Notes under the pieces: model-generated | What the model was told of the DNA's origin: nothing | Database searches by the model: none | Seen by the model: the letters and a program-made list of their open reading frames with translations, nothing else | Shown here: piece by piece, positions 6,465-10,613 of the stretch | Layout of the letters: every line of letters begins with the position of its first letter | Numbering within the stretch: position 1 is the stretch's first letter | Assembly: GCA_005239945.1 (NCBI GenBank) | Contig: SBAY01000023.1 | Location: forward strand, 1 to 10,613 | Reading direction: 5' to 3' | Origin: Nitrospira sp. | Lineage (GTDB): Bacteria > UBA9089 > CG2-30-40-21 > SBAY01 | Length of the DNA: 10,613 nt | Translations under genes and position numbers: made by a program

Positions 6465-7497
6465 GGTTACCCTTGTGTGGCTTATAAATACAATTAGGCT
6501 CCTGGGCTAAGTAATCCTGAGTTTTAGCGTAAGCCCTTGCCCGACAACCGCCACAAACATGCAGATATTCACATCTGCCGCATTTGCCTTTATATTTTGA
6601 TAGGTCACGAAGGTCATTGAACACAGGGGAATTCTCCCAGATGTCGTAAAAATTCGCAAGTCTGATATTCCCACAATTGACATCTAAATACCCACAGGGA
6701 AATACCTCACCTTTGTAGGAGATAAAACAAAACGCCGTTCCTGCTAAACAACCTCTGGTGGTGCTGAAGTCGTGTCTGATTCTGGAATAATGCGGGGCGC
6801 AGGTAGTTTTAATCTTGATAGGCACATCCCTGCTTTTTTTGTCTAATCGGGTTAGCACCTCTTCATACTCCCTCGGGGTTAACTCCTGCCCTTCCATTTC
6901 TCTTGCCCTGCCTGTAGGGACAAGAAAGAAAAAATCACATACAACCGCCCCTAATTGGTCGGCTAAAGCAATTATGTCATTGCTTTGGGTATAATTTTGT
7001 TTGGTAATGGTGGTATTGATCTGGAATTCAATGCCACTTATTTTCGCCCATTTTATTCCGTTTAATGCCCCTTCGAAGGCACCGGTAACCTGTCTGAACT
7101 CATTGTGTGTTTTAGCATTGGCACCATCGAGGCTGATGCTGATTCGCTTAATGCCACTGGTTTTAATTTGTTTAGCGAGCTCTTCATCGATGAGCGTGCC
7201 ATTGGTAGCCATTACAACCGTAATACCTTTAGTCACGCCGTAAGAGGCAATTTTGAATATATCCTGGCGAAGTAGTGGTTCACCACCAGTAAGAATAAGT
7301 ATAGGACGACTAACTCTGGCTATTTCATCAATTAATGAGAAAGCCTCATCCGTTGTTAATTCTTCCTTGTTGACATCATCAAGGCAAGCCTCATTATTCA
7401 CCGCACTTGCCCGACAATGAACGCAAGAGAGATTACATCTTCGTGTGAGTTCCCAGGCGACTAATCTTAAATTTCCGTTCGGGATGTTATTTTCCAT
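6451..7497 (-). CDS. ahbD: Radical SAM/SPASM protein, AhbD-like haem synthase
   Basis: A 348-residue cytoplasmic iron-sulphur enzyme. The radical SAM cluster motif is CNLSCVHC (Cys21, 25, 28), with GGEP (71-74) for SAM binding and the ISLDGANAKTH segment (121-131). The C-terminal SPASM-type region holds cysteines 233, 250, 257, 268, 275, 306, 309, 315, 318 and 336 for auxiliary clusters, in the contexts FCFISYKGEVFPCGYL and CGRCEYLHVCGGCRARAYA. This wording matches the AhbD/NirJ group as I remember it. AhbD oxidatively decarboxylates two propionates of Fe-coproporphyrin III to give haem b in the siroheme-dependent pathway. No other ahb gene is in view, so a related peptide-modifying SPASM enzyme cannot be excluded. 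The ATG has no Shine-Dalgarno sequence; a large hairpin element starts 15 bp upstream. The last four residues are encoded by a repeat. Confidence 0.75.
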   Translation of the reverse strand: MENNIPNGNLRLVAWELTRRCNLSCVHCRASAVNNEACLDDVNKEELTTDEAFSLIDEIARVSRPILILTGGEPLLRQDIFKIASYGVTKGITVVMATNGTLIDEELAKQIKTSGIKRISISLDGANAKTHNEFRQVTGAFEGALNGIKWAKISGIEFQINTTITKQNYTQSNDIIALADQLGAVVCDFFFLVPTGRAREMEGQELTPREYEEVLTRLDKKSRDVPIKIKTTCAPHYSRIRHDFSTTRGCLAGTAFCFISYKGEVFPCGYLDVNCGNIRLANFYDIWENSPVFNDLRDLSKYKGKCGRCEYLHVCGGCRARAYAKTQDYLAQEPNCIYKPHKGNRSGR

Positions 7498-7512
7498 GTA
7501 GAGATTTTTTAA

Positions 7513-7712
7513 AAGGGGAGAGAAACCCTTTTTGAAAAAAGTGTTTCTCTCCCCTTAAACCCCTCTTTTCCCCAAAACTTTTTAACTACAAGGGTATGGA
7601 TTTTAGTTACCCATTTCTTGGGTAACTAAAATCCATACCCTTGTAGTTAAAAAGTTTTGGAAAAGGGGAGTTTGAGGGGAAAAACCTTTTGAAAAAGGTT
7701 TTTCCCCTCAAA
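7513..7712. repeat. 200-bp multi-hairpin inverted-repeat element (MITE-like)
   Basis: The centre is a 42-bp perfect inverted repeat, 7572-7613 with 7619-7660, around a 5-nt loop. Beyond it the arms still match with a 2-nt bulge and few mismatches out to about 7552 and 7679. Each outer end is itself a hairpin: 7513-7526 with 7543-7556 (14 bp, GGGGAGAGAAAC type) on the left, and 7671-7690 with 7693-7712 (20 bp, GAGGGGAAAAACC type) on the right. The two outer hairpins have related cores (CCTTTTTGAAAA-like). The whole is symmetric and non-coding, filling the gap between ymdB (stop at 7716) and the ahbD-like gene (start at 7497). It may stop or protect the ymdB transcript and is shaped like a non-autonomous transposable element; no target-site duplication was identified with confidence. 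Confidence 0.8.
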
Positions 7713-7715
7713 AAA

Positions 7716-8504
7716 TCATTCTTCATAATCTCCAAGAATTTTTTGAATTCTGCTAATACTTTTAGCCTTACCGGTTGAGGTATCAATCTCAAGAAGGACA
7801 CCACAGAGTTGTCCTACTCCTTTGGCTACATCAAATCTTAATGGTATTTGTGTCAGAAATTTTTTCAAGATTATTTCTGTCTTTACCCCAATCACGGAAT
7901 CCCGTGGACCAGTCATGCCAATGTCGGTAATATAGGCTGTTCCTTGAGGCAGAATCCTTTCATCTGCGGTTTGAACATGGGTATGAGTACCAATGACAGC
8001 ACTTACCTTGCCATCTAAATACCAACCCATAGCTACCTTTTCCGATGTTGTCTCAGCATGCATGTCGATAACGATATTTAAGGTTTTTTCTCTTATCTTG
8101 ATAATTTCAGGCAGGACTGTCCGAAAAGGGCAGTCTAATTCATCTACAAAAACCCTGCCGGCTAAATTTATTATGGCTAAAAGGTTCTCCTGGACATTGT
8201 AAATATTATATCCTCTACCGGGAACACCAGGTGGATAATTAAGCGGTCTGATGATATTTTCATTTTCTATTATTTGAAATATTTCTTTTTTATTCCAGAT
8301 ATGATTTCCACCGGTGATAACATCTACGCCAGCTTTAAAGATTTCATCGGCTGTCTTTTGTGTTAATCCAAATCCACCTGCCGCATTTTCACCATTAGCT
8401 ATACAAAAATCGATTTTGTAATCTTGTTTAATCTGTGGTATTAGTTCCCTAATTACCTGTCGTCCTTTTTTTCCAACAATATCGCCTACCAGTAAAATCC
8501 TCAA
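7716..8504 (-). CDS. ymdB: YmdB-family metallophosphoesterase (cyclic nucleotide phosphodiesterase)
   Basis: A 262-residue cytoplasmic dinuclear-metal phosphodiesterase of the TIGR00282/YmdB family; Bacillus YmdB hydrolyses cyclic nucleotides and influences biofilm and motility choices. Metal ligands expected for the family are all present: Asp8 in MRILLVGDIVG, Glu39 in NGENAAGG, Asn67-His68 in TGGNHIW, His149 in DMHAE, and His174 and His176 in GTHTHVQTADE. I chose the TTG at 8504-8502 because it gives the family's normal first residues and length (about 264), and AAAGGAG lies 9 nt upstream. The longer frame from 8588 would add residues encoded by intergenic repeats. An ATG-TCT-TGA mini-frame overlaps this start. 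It follows rny as in Bacillus-type operons, 102 bp downstream. Confidence 0.92.
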   Translation of the reverse strand: MRILLVGDIVGKKGRQVIRELIPQIKQDYKIDFCIANGENAAGGFGLTQKTADEIFKAGVDVITGGNHIWNKKEIFQIIENENIIRPLNYPPGVPGRGYNIYNVQENLLAIINLAGRVFVDELDCPFRTVLPEIIKIREKTLNIVIDMHAETTSEKVAMGWYLDGKVSAVIGTHTHVQTADERILPQGTAYITDIGMTGPRDSVIGVKTEIILKKFLTQIPLRFDVAKGVGQLCGVLLEIDTSTGKAKSISRIQKILGDYEE

Positions 8505-8520
8505 GACATATTTCTCCTTT
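8501..8520 (-). promoter_or_regulatory. ymdB ribosome site with overlapping two-codon mini-ORF
   Basis: On the minus strand, AAAGGAG (8520-8514) is followed 4 nt later by ATG (8509-8507), then TCT and TGA (8503-8501). The TGA overlaps the ymdB start TTG (8504-8502) as TTGA in a different frame. A ribosome entering at ATG would stop after two codons exactly on the ymdB start, a layout suited to translational coupling or damping. It could also be a chance ATG next to a weak TTG start. Confidence 0.5.
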
Positions 8521-8539
8521 ATCAGGTAATTAAAAAGAT

Positions 8540-8603
8540 GGTAATCAGTAATCGGTAACCGGTAATCATGTAACTGTTCACCGAGCACTGATAACTGTTC
8601 ACC
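8540..8603. repeat. Tandem heptamers between rny and ymdB
   Basis: Four consecutive 7-bp units fill 8540-8567: GGTAATC, AGTAATC, GGTAACC and GGTAATC. After 3 bases a second tract runs 8571-8603, in which the 12-mer TAACTGTTCACC occurs twice, 21 bp apart (8571-8582 and 8592-8603), i.e. three heptamer units. The block starts 3 nt after the rny stop codon (8607). Unlike the other heptamer sites it has no clear inverted partner. Confidence 0.75.
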
Positions 8604-8606
8604 TTC

Positions 8607-10148
8607 CTATTTTGCATAAACTATCTCGCGGGTTTCTCTAATCATTGTTACCCTAATTTGTCCTGGATATTCTAATTCATCTTCAATCCTTTTAGCAATT
8701 TCTCTCCCTAATGCAGCCAATTCTGCCTCGTCAACCTCATTAGATGAAGCTATAACGCGTAGTTCTCTACCTGCCTGGATAGCATAAGATTTTTCTACTC
8801 CACGAAAAGAGGAGGCAATTGCCTCTAATTTTTCTAAGCGGCGGACATAATTTTCTAAACTTTCCTTTCGAACGCCGGGTCTTGCGGCAGAAACTGCATC
8901 TGCGGCTTGAATTAAAATTGCCTCTACTGTTTTAGGTTCCACTTCGCCATGATGAGCAGCGATAGCGTGAATCACATCCGCTGATTCACCATACTTACGG
9001 GCTAAATCCGCTCCGATAGATGCATGTGGACCTTCTACCGTTGAATCAACCGATTTCCCCAAATCATGAAGCAATCCTGCTCGTTTAACTAATTTCACAT
9101 CTACATTTAATTCAGAGGCCATGACCCCGGCTATTTGAGCTACCTCTATACTGTGATGAAGAACATTTTGTCCATAACTTGTTCTGAATTTTAATTTCCC
9201 TAAGAGATATATTAATTCACTGTTAAGCCCATGAACACCTAAGTCAAAAGTAGATTTTTCACCTTCTTCCTTTATTGATTGTTCTACCTCAGTTTGAACC
9301 TTGGTAATGACCTCTTCGATTCTGGCAGGATGAATTCTACCGTCTGTAATCAATCGCTGTAATGATAATTTGGCAACCTCTCTTTTTACAGGGTCAAATC
9401 CAGATAGGATGACCGCCTCCGGTGTATCATCAATAATTAAATCCACCCCGGTTAAATTCTCTATCGTTCTTATGTTTCGTCCTTCACGGCCAATTATTCT
9501 TCCTTTCATTTCATCACTTGGCAAGGGAACGACAGAAACAGTGGTTTCCGCTACCTGGTCCGCAGAACATCTTTGAATAGCATTGCAAATTATCCATTTA
9601 GCTTTTTTTTCAGCAACATCCTTTGCCTCATCTTCTATCGCTTTTATCATTTTATTTGCTTCATGTCTAATCTCACTCTCAATGCTTTGCATCAGTAATT
9701 TTTTAGCTTCTTCACGGGATAGATTTGACAGACTCTCTAATTGCTTGATTTGCTCCAATCTTAACTTGTCCACTTCCTTCTTTTCATTTAAAAGTGTCTC
9801 TTCGAATAATTGTACCTCTCTTTCCTTTTTCTCTAATTTACTTACTTTTTGGTCTAAATTCTCCTCTTTCTGTCTAAGTTTTGCCTCTAATCTTTCAATC
9901 TCAAGTCTTCTATTGCGAAATTCCCGCTCAAATTCAGTCTTTTCTTTATACACCTCATCTTTTGCCTCAAGGATAGCCTCTTTCTTTGCTTTCTGAGCCT
10001 CTTCTTTTGCCTCTTCTATGATTTTTTTACTTAACTCTTCAGCAGTACCTGTTTTAATCTTCTCTAAATATCTTCGGCCATAATATCCAAGGATACCACA
10101 CAAAATGGCCGAAATGAGTACAGGCAATATAATATTGCCTTGCTCCAT
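8607..10148 (-). CDS. rny: Ribonuclease Y
   Basis: A 513-residue membrane-anchored endoribonuclease that starts mRNA decay. Residues about 7-24 form one transmembrane helix. About 30-180 are a highly charged coiled coil, rich in Glu/Lys. The KH RNA-binding domain follows (about 205-265), with the GREG loop at 220-223 in GRIIGREGRNIRTIE. Next comes the HD metal-dependent phosphohydrolase domain with HDLGK at 361-365 and HHGEVEP (399-405), then the C-terminal RNase Y domain ending in VTMIRETREIVYAK. Length and order match the family (about 510-520). The start ATG has a moderate GAGGGGGTG upstream. Next on the strand is ymdB, the usual partner. Upstream, a perfect hairpin (10199-10242) sits about 50 bp before the start, so the leader may be structured. 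Confidence 0.97.
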   Translation of the reverse strand: MEQGNIILPVLISAILCGILGYYGRRYLEKIKTGTAEELSKKIIEEAKEEAQKAKKEAILEAKDEVYKEKTEFEREFRNRRLEIERLEAKLRQKEENLDQKVSKLEKKEREVQLFEETLLNEKKEVDKLRLEQIKQLESLSNLSREEAKKLLMQSIESEIRHEANKMIKAIEDEAKDVAEKKAKWIICNAIQRCSADQVAETTVSVVPLPSDEMKGRIIGREGRNIRTIENLTGVDLIIDDTPEAVILSGFDPVKREVAKLSLQRLITDGRIHPARIEEVITKVQTEVEQSIKEEGEKSTFDLGVHGLNSELIYLLGKLKFRTSYGQNVLHHSIEVAQIAGVMASELNVDVKLVKRAGLLHDLGKSVDSTVEGPHASIGADLARKYGESADVIHAIAAHHGEVEPKTVEAILIQAADAVSAARPGVRKESLENYVRRLEKLEAIASSFRGVEKSYAIQAGRELRVIASSNEVDEAELAALGREIAKRIEDELEYPGQIRVTMIRETREIVYAK

Positions 10149-10198
10149 TATTTTACACCCCCTCTGACATAAATATCTTGTAACACTTTAGCCATCTG

Positions 10199-10262
10199 AA
10201 TCGGTTGTCGGTAATCGGCGCACCGATTACCGACAACCGATTACCTAATTACCCTAATCACC
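10199..10262. repeat. 20-bp perfect hairpin made of GATTACC-type heptamers upstream of rny
   Basis: Bases 10199-10218 and 10223-10242 are perfect inverted copies of each other (20 bp, loop CGCA). The right arm reads as 7-bp units GATTACC (10225-10231), GACAACC (10232-10238) and GATTACC (10239-10245), then drifts into 8- and 9-bp variants ending ATTACC or ATCACC up to 10262. The unit is the complement of GGTAATC at 8540-8567, so the two sites flanking rny share one heptamer family. There is no T-run on either side as in a simple intrinsic terminator. If rny is read from the promoter at 10470-10498, the hairpin lies in its 5' leader. Confidence 0.8.
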
Positions 10263-10324
10263 TTGTATTTCATTTGGGTAAATAGTTACAATGTCTTAAA
10301 TGAGTGGTGTGTCAATTGAAGTGT

Positions 10325-10411
10325 TTAACCCCCAACAAGTTCCTTAGGTGGGAAATTTGGTTGGTAAATATCTTTTATATTTTTTCCCGGTAAGGGTTTA
10401 ATTATATACAT
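10325..10411 (-). CDS. Candidate 28-aa small protein upstream of rny
   Basis: On the minus strand, ATG 10411 opens 28 codons to TAA at 10327-10325. The peptide begins MYIIKPLPGK and ends FPPKELVGG; it is proline-rich and basic, with no membrane helix or signal peptide, and I do not recognise it. Support comes from its signals: AGGAG at 10422-10418 with 6-nt spacing, and a fully consensus promoter 60-90 bp upstream giving a leader of about 50 nt. It could be a small protein, a leader peptide for rny, or a truncated gene start. The next gene, rny, starts 176 bp downstream beyond the 10199-10242 hairpin. Confidence 0.45.
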   Translation of the reverse strand: MYIIKPLPGKNIKDIYQPNFPPKELVGG

Positions 10412-10469
10412 TTTTATCTCCTAACACTTAATCGAACACTACCCAAATCTTTTTAAATTCTAATATATA

Positions 10470-10512
10470 ATTATAGAATATTTTTTATAAATTGTCAAGC
10501 ACCTTTTTTTTT
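10470..10512 (-). promoter_or_regulatory. Consensus sigma-70 promoter with A-tract, upstream of the small ORF and rny
   Basis: On the minus strand, -35 TTGACA (10498-10493) and -10 TATAAT (10475-10470) are both perfect and are separated by exactly 17 bases. Just upstream is a run of nine A residues (10512-10504), like an UP element. Transcription would start near 10463. The first candidate gene is the 28-codon ORF at 10411; if transcription continues, rny would have a leader of about 315 nt. By sequence this is the strongest promoter in the window. Confidence 0.85.
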
Positions 10513-10613
10513 GAACAGTTCTGAAGAGTAAATTTTCAGGGTTCTTCTTTTTAAGGTAGGATTCGGGGACAAGATGGTATGTTAATTTAAAAAGGGTAGG
10601 CTTCGCCTGTGTC
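10513..10613. other. Right-edge intergenic stretch, no gene seen
   Basis: No supported reading frame is present on either strand. It holds a 9-bp dyad GAACAGTTC (10513-10521), the word ATTCGGGGACA (10560-10570), and a small AGGC-ttc-GCCT hairpin near the edge. The second word resembles sequence that I recall beside REP/IS200-like transposase genes in environmental genomes, which I cannot verify here. Confidence 0.4.

Noticed and set aside
7607..7804. Minus-strand 65-codon frame
   Set aside because: It runs through the hairpin element and the ymdB end in the wrong frame.
8505..8588. Longer ymdB start at 8588
   Set aside because: The extra 28 residues are translated heptamer repeats. The family starts at MRILLVGD, reached by the TTG at 8504.
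8540..8603. CRISPR array
   Set aside because: The units are 7 bp, adjacent and without spacers, and no cas gene is in view.
10230..10290. Short frame MKYKVIRVIR upstream of rny
   Set aside because: Only ten codons, mostly made of the GATTACC-type repeat.
10285..10315. Second promoter for rny (TTGACA at 10315-10310 on the minus strand)
   Set aside because: The only -10 candidate, TGTAAC, is weak and 19 bases away; not enough to call.
10513..10521. GAACAGTTC dyad as a LexA-like operator
   Set aside because: The spacing does not fit the known LexA boxes I know, and the dyad is too short to be significant.

Overview
The window looks like a piece of chromosome from an AT-rich, probably uncultured anaerobic bacterium. 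No single gene fixes the lineage. The rny-ymdB pair (typical of Firmicutes and many candidate phyla), an AhbD-type radical SAM enzyme (siroheme-dependent haem route of anaerobes) and the many decayed intergenic repeats would fit a deep-branching candidate phylum; that assignment is inference.

Layout. At 2-1412 (+) are the end of an ABC transporter ATPase and its overlapping MacB/FtsX-type permease. At 1374-1820 (-) is a broken aspartokinase: promoter, ribosome site and the first 130 codons are intact, then homology stops. Its divergent upstream region (1821-2071) carries a 79-bp element that can fold into a three-way junction, and the rsmG promoter. rsmG (2072-2797) and parA/soj (2846-3640) form the usual pair, but no parB follows. 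The rest is on the minus strand. In transcription order it contains a strong promoter with a 28-codon small ORF, rny, ymdB, a 200-bp multi-hairpin element, an ahbD-like gene, acs, and a 102-aa DUF3303-like protein.

Functions. RNase Y and YmdB are the RNA-turnover/cyclic-nucleotide pair known from Bacillus-type operons. AhbD would make haem from Fe-coproporphyrin III. Acs activates acetate. RsmG methylates 16S rRNA, and ParA serves chromosome segregation.

The most unusual signal lies between the genes. At five intergenic sites (3651-3805, 4147-4244, 6281-6464, 8540-8603, 10199-10262) the DNA is built of tandem 7-bp units. Each site has its own unit sequence but the same period, and four of the five are laid out as inverted pairs. 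They sit at or inside the 3' ends of genes, even supplying the stop codon of acs and the last codons of ahbD. This resembles the heptanucleotide STRR repeats described in cyanobacteria. No CRISPR array, tRNA, rRNA or complete transposon was seen.
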